Both the position numbers and the translations under genes were made by a program. Positions 23,201 through 32,994 of a DNA stretch of 64,000 nucleotides are shown one piece after another. Each line of letters starts with the position of its first letter. Positions within the stretch are counted from its first letter, which is position 1. The notes beneath the pieces were generated by a model, which worked only from the letters and a program-made list of their open reading frames with translations, made no database searches and was not told where the DNA came from. Source of the DNA: Homalodisca vitripennis (lineage: Eukaryota > Arthropoda > Insecta > Hemiptera > Cicadellidae); contig NC_060214.1 in NCBI RefSeq assembly GCF_021130785.1, forward strand, positions 107,544,001-107,608,000, written 5' to 3'.

Positions 23201-26200
23201 ATGTTATAAACGCTTATTAACTGTTCAAGATTCAATTATTTGTAAGGTTGTACATAATGGTTTGGACCTTTAAAGTAATTTTTGAATTTTTAATGATTTA
23301 TCATCGAATAAGTTAACTCTATGACTCGTTATAGAGTTATCGAGGGTAATTCGGAAAGTAAGGTCCGATTCGCGTTAACCAGACAAACAGTAAGCGAGCA
23401 GCGAAATGCACATGCGCCCTGACTCCCGGTATGCATTGCGCGCAGAACGACGCCATTTGCAGTGAAATCGTTGTAGTCTGCTGTTGTCTGTGCCTTTTTA
23501 AAATGTTTAAAACTATTGAACGTCCCGCCGACTGTGAAATACGGTCTGTGATACGGTTTTTGACAGCAAGGAATGTTTCAGCAGCGGATATTTATCGACA
23601 GATAAGTGAAGTGTACTGTCCAAATGCAATGAGTGACAGCAAAGTGCGGAAGTGGGTGAGAGGTTTTAAAGATGGACGGGAAAATGTCCATGACAAACCA
23701 CGATCTGGTCGGCCGTCAGTGATCACCGAAGATTTGGTGAAAGCCGTCGATGAAAAAATTTGTGAAGATCGGCGATTCACTGTTTCTTCATCAGCAATAG
23801 AATTTCCAAACGTGAGCACGTTGTTTAAAATTGTTTCTGAAATTTTGGATTTTCGCAAATTGTGCTCACGTTGGGTTCCCAGGCTGCTTACTGAGGAACA
23901 CAAAAAAAGAAGAATGGGTATTGTTCTTGAATTTTTGATCCAATATCATCAGAAAGGGGATAACCTTTTAGACCACATTGTGACGGGTGACGAGACATGG
24001 GTTTCCCACATAACCCCAGAAACGAAACGCCAGTCAATGGAGTTGCGTCACTCGACGTCACCGGTTAAAGTGGTTAACAAGACTGGTTATCGTCGCAGGC
24101 GGCCGACTTCTATGACACCGGCATTCAAAAACTTGTAGATCGTTATGACAAGTGTTTACACAAAAGTGGAAATTATGTAGAAAAATAGTGATTGATGTCA
24201 GGAATCAAATAAAACAAGTTTTTTGAAAAAATATGGTGTGGTTTTTTTTTTAAATAAAAAAACGGACCTTACTTTCCGAATTTCCCCCGTAATTGTACAA
24301 ATATATTGTTATATACATTTGGATTTCAGTTAGTTTTAGAGATCACCTCCACAATGTGTATTGTTGGAATACAAATGATTATTGTTCCATATTGTATGTT
24401 CTAGACAATTATCAATATCAACATGGGTGTCCACTTCCGTTCTGACAAACACTTCTCCTATCCGAACCAGTTCCGGCCGGAGAGATGGGTCAGAGGAGAG
24501 TCAACTGAAAGCATTCACCCCTTCCTGCTCACTCCATTCGGCCTAGGCACCCGCACTTGTGCTGGTAAATTGTTATTAGCCAATACATTGTAAGATATTG
24601 TATGGGTAGGATCAGTAATTCGTAAATTTGTTGAAGATAGAAGATACATCCCTTGTTTTGTGGTTGGTTTCAGTAAAAACATCTTGGAAGCCTCAGAGAC
24701 AAAAAATATTCGTCTAGATCTGCATGTATAAAGCATTAGCTTTGATAAGACTGAATTTTACCAAACATTTTGCAAACTAGTAAATACCAAACTCTGGTAT
24801 CATTGATAATTTGGATGAGCCTTTGAAACAGCCATAAAGACATTTTAACAAGTTCATGTCTCTACAGGATAGAAGTTTATAACTTGGACTCCTGACCTCA
24901 CTACTACCCTATTGATTTTGTCATACATTAGTTTCTGTGGAATGATAATAACATTTTTGATCAATCTTAAATATTATAGTAATAATAATAATTTTTAAAT
25001 GAGACAGAAAGAATGGGTTCTTTATAATGTTTCATTTAACCTATGATTGTATTAGGTAAACAGGAGATAAAACATTCATACATGTTAGGTGAGCTTACTT
25101 TAGAAGGATTATTTCAGTTAGAACTGAAGTCTGACGCCCGGATTAAGCCACTTAGATTGTTACCTGTTGTTGCAGTTAAAATATTTACTACCGGAGCTCT
25201 CATTTCACAGAGTACGAGCGCTCTCCTATGTATAGCCTGCAAATTAATTAGGATTGTTGTCTTTATTTTCTAACCAAGGGATATAAAATTTTGTACTCTT
25301 ATAGAAATTAAAATATAAGAAACTTAGAAATGTTGTAAATGATTTTTTGTTGTTATAGTCAACTAACACTAAACAACAAAATTTAAACAAATATTCTTTG
25401 TTTGAAGTTTGTTTTTGACAATGGAAGGATTGTGAAAAAACAGGATTTTTCAGGATATTTGCCATCATTCAGTGAAACAAAAAGGGTTACAAACTAGGTT
25501 AAAATAACAATCTGGTAAGATTAGTTTATTTTAACCTAGTTTGTAATATGTGTTAGGTTAGTTATTTACCTGAAGAAGAGATCAGATTGCAGATCGTGAA
25601 ATGTAGTGTTTCTGATTTTTTTTTTCACTAAAAAAATCAGTAGTGGCAAATGTCTGGAAAATCCTGTTTCCTTAAACAAAAACTTAGTAAAATATTTTAT
25701 TATAGATAGCTAGATAGATATCTTTATTGATCTTTAAACATTTACATGCAATGGATCTCGTCACAATATGATGCAATTACAATTTGCAAGTTAAAACAGA
25801 TCAAGAATTACATTCAAATAAATATACATTACATATAAACAATGGTAATCAATCGTGCAGTAAATTCATAGTTAAAATCACGGGCATAATACCGTTGAAT
25901 CAAAGCGATAGCTAAAAGCAATAGTTAATAAGTTAAAAAGTGGTTTTTAAATAATATTAAGTTAAAAAGTTAAATAGACTAATAGCAATGTAAAAAACAA
26001 ACAAAACGTGCAACCAGTGCAAGAAATTAAATTTTAACTTAACATGTGAACGTAACATGGAAAAATGATACTTTTAAAATTGTAACATAGGCAAAAAGAT
26101 AATTAAAATAAGCTACAGTTTAGGTAAAAATTAAAATACACATGTAACTTATATCTCCTCAAACATTAACATGCTAATGTCAGAACTGTAAAATTCATCG

Positions 26201-29200
26201 AGTTTGTAAAAAGGTTTTTCAATAAGCCAGTCATGCATGTTCTTAAATCGTTTTTACACTGACATTCTGAGCACTTAAATGTAATTTATTAAAAAGCGAT
26301 ATACCAACAAACTCATAGGAAAACAAGATCTTACTCAATCTTGTGTATGGTCTATTAATTAAAATCTCTATTTCTAGTAATATAATTATGTACATGCTTG
26401 TTAAGCGTGAAGCTGCTAAAATTTTTCATAACATGCAACAAAGCAAAAAGTATGTAAAGATTTACCACTGTTAATATTTTTAATTTTATACAAATATAGG
26501 TCTGCAGTGAGCTCTGGGATCACTCCCATCCAAAATTCTCATGGCCTTCTTCTGCGTGATCAAAAACACGGTTTATGCCACTGGAGTTGCCCCAAAAAAG
26601 CAAACCATAAGCTATCGTGCTATGAAAAGATGCAAAATAAACCCATTCTTAAGCTATCATTTGGTATGCATTGTTTAAGTGTCTTAGAAGGTAAATCACT
26701 CTATGCAACTTTTTACACAACATAGTCAACATGAGGATTCCAGGATAGCTTTGGATCAAGTATAATTCCCAAAAGCTTCACCGTTTTGGCTACTGTCATT
26801 ATTTCCATGGTTACTAAAAGAAAAATAATTTTTTTTTGTTTTCTCTACATTCATCAGAAACATGTTGGCTCTGTACCAGTTATTCGCCTGTATAAGTAAA
26901 CTATCCGTCTCGGTCTGCAAGGAAGCGATTGATAAGCGTGATGTGGCAAAAGTTGCATCATCAGCAAACATTACAGATTTCGAGCTTACACAAGAAACCA
27001 AGTCGTTTACCATAACTATGAATAGAAATGGACCCAGCACCGACCCCTGTGGTACCCGTACTTAACCTCAGAATATTCAGAAAACTTTCCATTTGATAAC
27101 AAACTGTTTGGTACCTTTCACTGAGGTATGACTTGAAAAGAGCTTGTTGACGCTCAATCACACCATACAATTCTAGTTTTTTCAGGAGTATGACCCGATC
27201 GACACAGTCAAAGGCCTTTGATAGGTCACACAAGACGGCACCAGTGGATAATCCCACTTCAAGGTTAGAATGGATGAAGGATATACAGTAAGCTCATCGA
27301 CTGCATCGATCGTGGACCTCCCCGGCCTGAAACCAAACTGACTAGTGCTAAAAATATTGTTTTGTTCAAAGAAAGTACTCACCTGACTTTTTATAACTAC
27401 TTCAAAAATTTTGGAGAAGACAGGGACCAGGGAGATCGGTCTATAACTGTCACATTCATTGTTGTTACCCTTCTTAAATATTGGAACAACCTTTGATACT
27501 TTAAGTTTGGCTGGAAAATTGCTTTCCATGAGACAATTATCTATACACATGGATAAGGGAACGGCAATTTCATGTATGACACTTTTTATAAGTTACAGCG
27601 GACATATTGTAGATGTCACAACTTTTGGTTGACTTGAGCCTGGCCACTACACTCACAATATCACTAGGGCTGACTGTATTCCATTGGAAAACTCTCGGTT
27701 GGTACAGGAATTTGAGTCTGGATGAGGTCAATAGCAGAAGTGTTTGTCGGCTGGATACTCCTCCTCACCTCTTCGACACCGGCAGTGAAGAACTTATTGA
27801 GGTTGTCTGCATCAGGAGCTGCGTGTGTAGCAGATGAGGCACCGGACTCCATTTTGATGACCTGCCACGCTGCTTTACATTTATTGCTAGCAGTTGCAAT
27901 AAAGTTCTCGTTGAATTTCTTCTTAGCTTTGACACAGGGCAATTTTGTAGTGTTTTCTTGGCAATTTTATAGGAGTTTATATCACTCTCCAGGCCAGTTG
28001 TTTGGGAACGACGAAACAAGCTCATCACTATGTTTTTAAGATTGTCCAGTTCAGGTGTATACCACTTAGCTCTTTTAGCCGGTTTTTTGAAGGCTTAATT
28101 TTCTTTTCTGGCAAATGAATGTACAACCAGTAGACAAAAGTTTGATGGAACCTATTATATGAGGTTTCAGAGTCCACATCAGATAGCATGCTTACCCAAT
28201 CGAGTGTATCCAGGCAGTGTTTGAAATCTGTAAGAGCAACCTAGTGGTAATGGGCGGTGTTTAATAGGCAAAACCTTTTGATTTTGTACATCATTGGTAC
28301 ACAGATTTGAATGTGCTAGAAGTTCGATACTCATGAACTTATGATCAGAAATAGGCCAATCCAAAACCTCAGTCAGGTAAGATGAGAGAGTCAAATTGGT
28401 AGCAATGTTATCAATACATGCTAGGCCTCTAGTAGGTTCATAGTTCGTGCAATACAAACCAGCAGAGCGAAGAATGTTATGCAGCACAGTAGTTTCCTTC
28501 GAATTTCCGCAGAGCTCGATGTTAAAATCTGCACAAATTACAAGGTCACAATTTAATTTTGTCAGATATTCCAGTAGAGCCTCCAATTGATCAAAGAAAA
28601 TTTTACTGTTACTTCCACTTGGTCTGTATATAGCTAATACGATTGTTTTAGGGTAAAATAGTCTAATAGCACAGGCTTCAAAGTTCATTTCTATACAGAA
28701 AACCTCTCAACATCAACACACACAGTATTTTATTGCATCACAGGACAAACACAGCAGCACCACCATGAATCGAGTGACGCCTGCAATAAATCGAAGCTAA
28801 TTTAAATCCCTTAAAATTATACAGAGTACAGTTGTCATGATTTAGCCAGTGTTCTGTAAAACAAATGACTGAGAACAGTTCAGTGGTCATCAAAGCTTCA
28901 ATTTCCAGCACTTTGTTTGTTAGGCATTGTACATTGCCAAATAAGATTTTCCGATTAGCTCTACATCCTGAGTCAGAATTGACTTAAAACTCAGTTATAG
29001 GAGACACAGATCTCACACTGTTGTTTATGTTGGATTTAAAGAGGACACAACTTTTTCTAAAAAATCTATATCCGCAGAGTTGGTCTTAGCCTCTTGTTGA
29101 CTTTGAGGGTTACGAGGGGGGCGGAACATTCTTACCAGAGCTCCTTCAGGCCAATGCTCTGGATTTAGAGCATCTTTAACTTTGTGCTCTGGCAACCCAA

Positions 29201-30904
29201 TTTTATAGGATTTGTAGGTGTTATATTTAGACGTCCACCCTTCAATAACCACTTCAGATCCTATGTTACATTTCACGTTAATTTGAGAGTGTGTTTTCAT
29301 CTACTTTAGTTGAAAGCCTAGAAATAAAAAGCCATTTATTTCTACTTACTGTGGGGGATGTCAGCAGTCGATTTGGTACCAATAATTGCAGTAGGCCTAG
29401 GCTTGTTTTGGTTAAGACCAACTTGTCTTTGGGCTTGGTTACTTTGCATCTTCTTCCTCCTAGATGAGACTAGTTGAAATTCAGCAGATTTTTGTCTTGA
29501 CTAATCTGCGAAGGCATTGGTGCAGTTTCCTTGAGAGGTGCAAGTACTTCAGAGTAAGTTTGCTTTTCAACAACAGGGGTTGGTTTTATTACATTTATCA
29601 TATTAGGCTTGGTAGGCCTGTTGTTTATTGAGGTCTGGATTTGGTTGATAGATGTTAAATTTGTTTCAATTTGGTCACTATCAATAATGACGAGTCAGAT
29701 TGATTTTGATGAGGTAAAGATGCATGTACACGCCTAATATAATCAGAATGAGAGTTTAATACTGTTCTAACCTCAATTTGCTCGTCACACATATTGATCA
29801 TATTTACAGGACATTTCCTTGTAATTTTCGGATAATACTGAGATTTGATCTGTTAAGATCTTAATATAATCAAAACACTCGCAACAAACTGATTTATCCG
29901 CATTGGTAGGTTTTTCATAATCTTTACGGTAAGCAGAATTTTCATATAGGTTAACCAGGACCGGCATGATGCACATAACCACAAGCTCACTTCACCAATA
30001 CTTTTCAAATTATTGTAATCCATGTCAGATATGTTTACACAAGACGTGTGATACATTTTCCCACACTTTCCCGAACAAGTAACAGCTTTACTTCGCGCGG
30101 TAACTTTTCTTTTACAGGAACCACAACTCAACTCATCTTCACCATTCGCCATTTTATTCATTTTATATCATACTCAATCACAATAGCAAATTCTATTGTG
30201 AATAACAGGAGAAAAAAATTAGATGTGTCTTTTTAATACTGTATTTATAAATCGTTTGCATTTTCCTATTTTCACCTTCTAAATTCTTTAGTGAACACTT
30301 CAGAAAAAAGTAGTCACTTCAAAAGAATGTACCAGAATAATTTGCATAGGCTGCTTGTCAAGGGAAAAGTAACTCCATCAACGTGGCCACCCACTGTGAT
30401 TGTTTTCAGAGAACCTGCTATGTAAAAGAAGAGAAGAGCCTCTGCAGCCTGTTAAATTGATCTTGACATTTCACTATACATAGTCAGTATTTTGAAAGAA
30501 TGAGCATGATTGATCATCTGGAGTTTGGTTTGATTTAGTCACGCAGCTGCCCTATCACTTTTTTTACCCCTATGAGTTAAAACTGGAGCATATCTCTGAC
30601 ATTGTGCTCTTTTTTAAGAGAAGCTGGATGAGTTTACACTGTTCTTTCATGAATCAGGGGAAAAATTACGATTAAATCTTTACATAGAAGCAAATTCTGT
30701 ATTCAATGTGTGGTTTTTCATCCTGCTCGATTGAATGTTACAGGAAGGAGGTTCGCGGAGCAGGACATGTATGTCTTGTTGACCGAAATCATCAGACGCT
30801 TCCAGTTGAGTTACGAAGGAACCCAGCCGATGAAACTGGTCTATAACACTCTTCTGCTGCCCGCAGGACCTCTCCCCATACGGTTCATTCCGAGAAAGCT
30901 TTGA
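9159..30904 (+). CDS. Mitochondrial-clan cytochrome P450, complete, nine exons
   Basis: Haem-thiolate monooxygenase; in insects this clan acts at the inner mitochondrial membrane with adrenodoxin and oxidises ecdysteroids or xenobiotics. Exons: 9159-9261, 13235-13463, 14126-14316, 14902-15100, 15212-15386, 21501-21667, 23021-23099, 24405-24564 and 30744-30904. All introns are GT-AG and phases agree, giving 487 residues plus TGA. Start: ATG in a GCCATGG context with an in-frame TGA 15 bases upstream. Landmarks: proline hinge NIPGPFSLPVVG (16-27), C-helix WYRLR (116-120), I-helix region SDGLSTTVPT (from 294), ExxR as ETFR (352-355), FRPERW (404-409), haem loop FGLGTRTCAG (426-435, ligand Cys433). 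Arg/Lys-rich residues past the haem loop and the overall pattern place it in the mitochondrial clan, but no subfamily (for example CYP302, CYP301 or CYP394) is assigned. Odd points: only 15 residues precede the IPGP hinge, so a presequence is short or absent; the I-helix lacks the usual acidic residue before TT; intron 8 splits the haem loop at its last Gly codon. Confidence 0.95.
9811..9855. repeat. ACAT microsatellite
   Basis: About eleven uninterrupted tetranucleotide units in P450 intron 1. Confidence 0.95.
10381..11327. mobile_element. Fold-back MITE-like element with about 450-bp inverted arms
   Basis: The two halves are imperfect reverse complements around a centre near 10840. Left end ACAGGGTGTCCCATAACTC; right end, reverse-complemented, ACAGAGTATCCTGTAACTC. 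Both ends abut TA. Matching inner landmarks: TCAAGACAAACATATTT, ATGAACATGGGTCT, the CTGT/CAGA tract, and GACATGGC beside the centre. It lies in P450 intron 1 and has no coding capacity. The class is probably Tc1/mariner-type from the TA flanks, but this is not proven. Confidence 0.8.
11177..11221. repeat. Poly(A) run followed by CAGA repeat
   Basis: A run of about 29 A (11177-11205), then four CAGA units, within the right arm of the fold-back element. Confidence 0.9.
12540..13040 (-). mobile_element. 3' end of a Jockey-like non-LTR retrotransposon (RT C-terminus)
   Basis: Read on the minus strand from about 13040, the frame gives LTNTPWFVRNTVVLRSAG, then LHEYITGQARAMY and SPWEHIREW. This is the typical extreme C-terminus of Jockey-type polyproteins. 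GC content is visibly higher than in surrounding intron sequence. A GGCA repeat at 12541-12558 lies on the 3' side. It is a 5'-truncated copy in P450 intron 1. Confidence 0.65.
13610..13748. repeat. Tandem repeat, four units of about 36-40 bp
   Basis: The unit gacagatacagctatttt(g)tgcttattatgagattgttt is repeated four times in P450 intron 2; one unit lacks four bases and the last is cut short. Confidence 0.9.
14619..14716 (+). pseudogene. Tiny reverse-transcriptase fossil with YADD box
   Basis: In P450 intron 3 the + strand reads QFLFLVAINDLSKNVNAV and, after a one-base shift, YADDITLMI. That spacing, LFLxxINDLS before YADD, is the catalytic region of a non-LTR reverse transcriptase. Nothing else of the element is recognisable nearby. 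Confidence 0.6.
15487..15870. mobile_element. Palindromic MITE, copy 1
   Basis: Inverted-repeat element in P450 intron 5. The left arm contains TCTGGACATTTGCCAT and GAGATCTGCAATCTGATCTC; the right arm contains their complements ATGGCAAATGTCCGGA and GAGATCATATTGCAGATCTC. A further inner pair is TAACCTAACACATAATTA / TAATTATGTGTTAGGTTA. The same family recurs at 25440-25671. No coding capacity. Confidence 0.8.
16332..16625 (-). pseudogene. Reverse transcriptase thumb fragment of a non-LTR element
   Basis: A 97-residue open frame reads SLSRTAHINQLCSIHYKSLY, then TLKQIIGIGDLTTALFETHI. It matches the post-catalytic region of Jockey-type RTs, where xLSWxxHIxxLC and a later FESHLRYG-type motif occur. 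It is an isolated minus-strand piece in P450 intron 5. Confidence 0.65.
16810..19360 (+). mobile_element. Non-LTR retrotransposon (ORF1 coiled coil plus endonuclease), split by a later insertion
   Basis: The + strand frame 16850-17263 carries an ORF1-like coiled coil ending in DMEQYKRRQNLRIFGVEE, a hallmark of these ORF1 proteins. It is followed by a GC-rich linker and then an endonuclease: GGVAVFVR (near 17640), LLDVCYKPPN (17765-17795), GDQNFDL (17858-17880, replacing GDFN), then, after an insertion, a stretch with SDPAHVAHHVQLSAPGL and HDLIFFSYK (18950-19030). No RT follows: the copy ends near 19360. It lies in P450 intron 5. The insertion at 17914-18854 interrupts the endonuclease within a single codon stretch. 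Confidence 0.75.
17914..18854. mobile_element. TTAA-flanked piggyBac-like non-autonomous element
   Basis: The host endonuclease frame stops matching at TTAA (17910-17913) and resumes after a second TTAA (18855-18858). Dropping one TTAA and everything between gives a continuous frame reading TYLTAMLQSCN across the join, as expected for that endonuclease. That is the footprint of a TTAA-specific insertion of 941 bp. The ends are weakly inverted: CTCTCCA on the left against CCCTCCA read inward from the right. Only short frames lie inside. Confidence 0.8.
19370..20610 (-). pseudogene. Degenerate retrotransposon ORF1 with coiled coil
   Basis: Minus-strand pieces in changing frames read AKQDDKFLLTSETVIPGTKK (near 20600-20540), LSEMEAQLDKQK and RQEQLEFTVQEFK (about 20010-19910), and a basic C-terminal stretch. 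A long heptad-like Leu/Glu/Lys/Gln region next to retrotransposons suggests ORF1. There are many stops and no endonuclease or RT is attached. Low-to-moderate certainty. Confidence 0.35.
20611..21490. other. P450 intron 5, 3' part: nothing recognised
   Basis: AT-rich; no element ends, repeats or coding patterns seen before the acceptor at 21500. Confidence 0.5.
21668..23020. other. P450 intron 6: nothing recognised except a TA-rich tract
   Basis: A (TA/TATC)-rich stretch lies at about 22413-22455. A tRNA B-box-like string (gctcgaatccc) lies near 22347 but no tRNA or SINE structure can be built around it. Confidence 0.5.
23340..24289 (+). mobile_element. Mariner-type DNA transposon, internally deleted
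   Basis: The 950-bp element is flanked by TA (23338-23339 and 24290-24291). Terminal inverted repeats: left CGAGGGTAATTCGGAAAG followed by TAAGGTCCG; right, reverse-complemented, CGGGGGAAATTCGGAAAG followed by TAAGGTCCG. It encloses a shortened transposase gene. It lies in P450 intron 7. Confidence 0.92.
23503..24188 (+). pseudogene. Mariner transposase, missing part of the catalytic domain
   Basis: From the ATG at 23503 the frame gives the paired HTH DNA-binding region (SVIRFLTARNVSAADIYRQI, then MSDSKVRKWVRGFKDGREN, and PRSGRPSVIT) and enters the catalytic domain through WVPRLLTEEHKKRRMG to VTGDETWVSH, holding the first catalytic Asp. After the HSTSPVK region the sequence jumps to the C-terminal end (DFYDTGIQKLVDRYDKCL...VEK, stop TAG at 24186) in another frame. 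The part with HDNARPH and YSPDLAP, carrying the other catalytic Asp residues, is gone. Intact members have about 345 residues. Confidence 0.9.
24565..25435. other. P450 intron 8, 5' part: nothing recognised
   Basis: AT-rich sequence with short open frames only and no family resemblance. Confidence 0.5.
25440..25671. mobile_element. Palindromic MITE, copy 2
   Basis: Same family as 15487-15870. Left: CAGGATTTTTCAGG then TTTGCCATCATTCAGTGAAAC; right: GTGGCAAATGTCTGGAAA then ATCCTG. Inner pair: ACAAACTAGGTTAAAATAA / TTATTTTAACCTAGTTTGT. The string ACCTGAAGAAGAGATCAGAT followed by TGCAGATC links it to copy 1. It is shorter, having lost most of one arm. Confidence 0.8.
26756..27550 (-). pseudogene. 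Reverse transcriptase of the PHD-type retrotransposon
   Basis: Three overlapping frames give KVVPIFKKGNNNECDSYRPI, then SQFGFRPGRSTIDAVDEL (27550-27300), AVLCDLSKAFDCVDR (27240-27190), LGPFLFIVMVNDLV and VMFADDATFAT (27040-26940), the last being the FADD catalytic box. NWYRANMFLMNVEKT follows as motif D. At least two frameshifts separate the pieces. Confidence 0.9.
28179..28688 (-). pseudogene. APE endonuclease of the PHD-type retrotransposon
   Basis: The 169-residue open frame holds ILAIYRPSGSN-type sequence (TIVLAIYRPSGS), CADFNIEL (GDFN-type motif), CIDNIATNL and PISDHKFMSIEL (SDH motif). Upstream, past a stop, IHGGAAVFV marks the N-terminal half of the domain. The C-terminal half is uninterrupted. 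Confidence 0.88.
29025..30161 (-). pseudogene. ORF1 with PHD-type zinc finger, broken
   Basis: The frame from 30161 reads CGSCKRKVTARSKAVTCSG, then KCGKMYHTSCVNISDMDY and SLWLCASC. This is the C-x2-C...C-x3-C...H-x2-C...C-x2-C layout of a PHD finger, as in ORF1 of many insect CR1/Jockey-type elements. A frame change at about 29930 leads to a Ser/Glu-rich coiled coil (YIKILTDQISVLSENYKEM). The C-terminal part at 29300-29025 carries PEHWPEGALVRMFRPPR. In between are proline/lysine-rich linkers with stops. Confidence 0.75.
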
Positions 30905-31204
30905 TAGCTCCAGCTCAACATGCTTCAGTGTGAGTTGAACCACATTAACACAATAATTGAATTCTTTAGTTAAACAATAATGAAAGTGTTAATGTATAAC
31001 AATATATTTTGCTCCATGCCAGACACTTGTTGCCTCTACCTACTGAAAAGCACAACGATGAAATAGAGCGGTTTTAAATGTTTTCATTTAGAAGCTTACT
31101 GTACATTAATTTCTTGAGGTAAATGTAAAGTTTTTCTTTCGTTTTTAGTAAATAACTTGGCTAAAAATATAACTAAAGCATGTAGTAAATATTTCAAATC
31201 TTAA

Positions 31205-31829
31205 CCCTCTCCCACTCGCATTGTTTGCAGGCGCTCATGGTGTTTATAACCTCAATTAATTCGCTCTGCCAAAATACGCGGCGCCTCAACTTACATACGT
31301 TCTGTCATTGTAATTAACTATAATTATATATATTAATTATTTTACTATATATTGGTTCAATGAAGTTGATTTACGAGACCAGGGAGGGGGCACACGGACA
31401 GCTGGGCGCCGGGTTGTTTGTTGCGCAGTTACTTGATGAAGGTCATTGTCTGGCTCGCCGTCACTGCCCCTGCCACTGTGATCACTCCGAACTACATCCT
31501 CAATGCCACCAACTACTTCACAAAGCTCTGGTACATCACTAAACTCACTTGAATCGTCGCAATCACTACTAATAACGAGATCGATTTCACTGTCACGAAG
31601 TGTACGACTACAACCCGCCATTGTTTCCGCACAACTAATATAAATAGCAAAATAATGGAATAAATCTACTGTAAAAGTAAATTAAATGGTCTCCTGATAG
31701 CAAACAACCCGTAGTAGTACAAACAATTGCTACTCGAGAGCAGCACTTATCGGCTCTAGTAGATAAAGCAGTGCGTGCCGATCTGTGCCGTTTAGGCTTC
31801 AGTGGTTATGTCTTGCGAGCGGGAGAGGG
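31205..31829 (-). mobile_element. piggyBac-like MITE with a transposase N-terminal remnant
   Basis: Flanked by TTAA (31201-31204 and 31830-31833). Inverted ends: CCCTCTCCCACTCGCA on the left and, reverse-complemented, CCCTCTCCCGCTCGCA on the right, 15 of 16 matching. The minus-strand frame 31621-31337 is acidic (SEIDLVISSDCDDSSEFSDV) and ends near WSRKSTSLNQYIVK. This resembles the acidic N-terminus of piggyBac transposases, with the catalytic remainder deleted. It lies about 300 bp after the P450 stop codon. Confidence 0.85.
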
Positions 31830-31833
31830 TTAA

Positions 31834-32990
31834 AAAGTTTTTGGAATTTATTTTTAATTTTGAGTTTATCAAAACTGGCTACATTAAAAAATGTTTTTCG
31901 TGGGGTCATATTTTATTCCATTGTATATCTAATTAATGCAGGCAAGAAAATTATTTTATTAATAATAACGAAATTTTTTATCAAAAGCTCTACAATGGGA
32001 TTTTTCATGGAGGAATGAAATTTTCTAACAGAAGAACTTTAGCACTCAAAGTGTTAAGGGTTGGTTGTGGTAGAAAATATGTATGGGTCATATCAGTTTT
32101 TACTTCTTAACACTTACAGGATACATTAAGTAACAAATATTTAAATACAGTTACACAAAAGATAGTTTTAATTTAAAAATTAATATTTGGTTCTATGCAC
32201 TTTTATGGTTGTTTACAGTTACATACTTTATTGTTTAAGTACTAAAGTTTCTAAAACCACCAAAAAATATAGTAATTCCGAGGGGTTAGTGAACACTGGA
32301 AAAATGGTATAACTATGTTCTGAAAACTCTTTGAACCTAGTACGAGAACTGTGTTTAAGAACAATAAACAAGAGTCCTGTAAACTCTGTCCTTCATCGTT
32401 GTTGTCAGTGTTTTTTGCAATATTGATATTAATTGTACACAAGGTCATATTATATCAATTCTACCAGTCTTGTTACTGAATATTTACTAAATTTCGGATT
32501 TCATAGATTTATTATTAAATTATAATTATTATAATATTCTTCGTCTAATGCATAAAGTACAGCATAAATGTTTTACTACTTTCCCTGATTCTCTGCGAAA
32601 AGCATCACAAACTATGAAAACTGTCCTGTTGTATTCACTTAATACTGTGCAAAACATTAAGACACAGGAAATTTTCTTTCATCAACAGAATAATACCACA
32701 TAGCTAGAAATGGAATATGCAACAACTGTATGGAACAGTCTTGTCAGTCTGGATCAATAGGTTAACTGCACCGATGATAATTATTCTTAATTTGATAGGA
32801 AGCTCAATCTGAAAGTTTTGAGATATGAATATTTTTATAAATATTTTATATTTACAGTACTGCAATAATTTTACCATTCTTATCTGATTGTCTGAATGCT
32901 TATCAGTGCTTGACAGCAACTTCACTGGATACTTCAATCACTGTACTTATGTCATCATTTTGGAAAACTCAATTTCATTAAGTAATAGAG
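31834..32990. other. Intergenic: nothing recognised
   Basis: AT-rich spacer between the two convergent host genes; short frames only. Confidence 0.5.
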
Positions 32991-32994
32991 TTAT

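Larger units (their letters stand above)
25702..30195 (-). mobile_element. Nearly full-length non-LTR retrotransposon with PHD-finger ORF1
   Basis: A minus-strand element of about 4.5 kb in P450 intron 8 contains, in canonical order, ORF1 with a PHD-type zinc finger (from 30161), an ORF1 C-terminal part (29300-29025), an APE endonuclease (28688-28179), a linker (27942-27664), a reverse transcriptase (27550-26756) and a 3' UTR ending in AATAAAGATATC and a TATC/TAGC-rich tail at 25702-25720. Several stops and frameshifts show it is inactive. It accounts for most of the 6.2-kb intron. Target-site duplication was not identified. Confidence 0.85.

Noticed and set aside
27613..28039. Overlapping + strand frames of 74-105 codons
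   Set aside because: Antisense to the linker between endonuclease and RT of the minus-strand retrotransposon, where true coding motifs are on the other strand.
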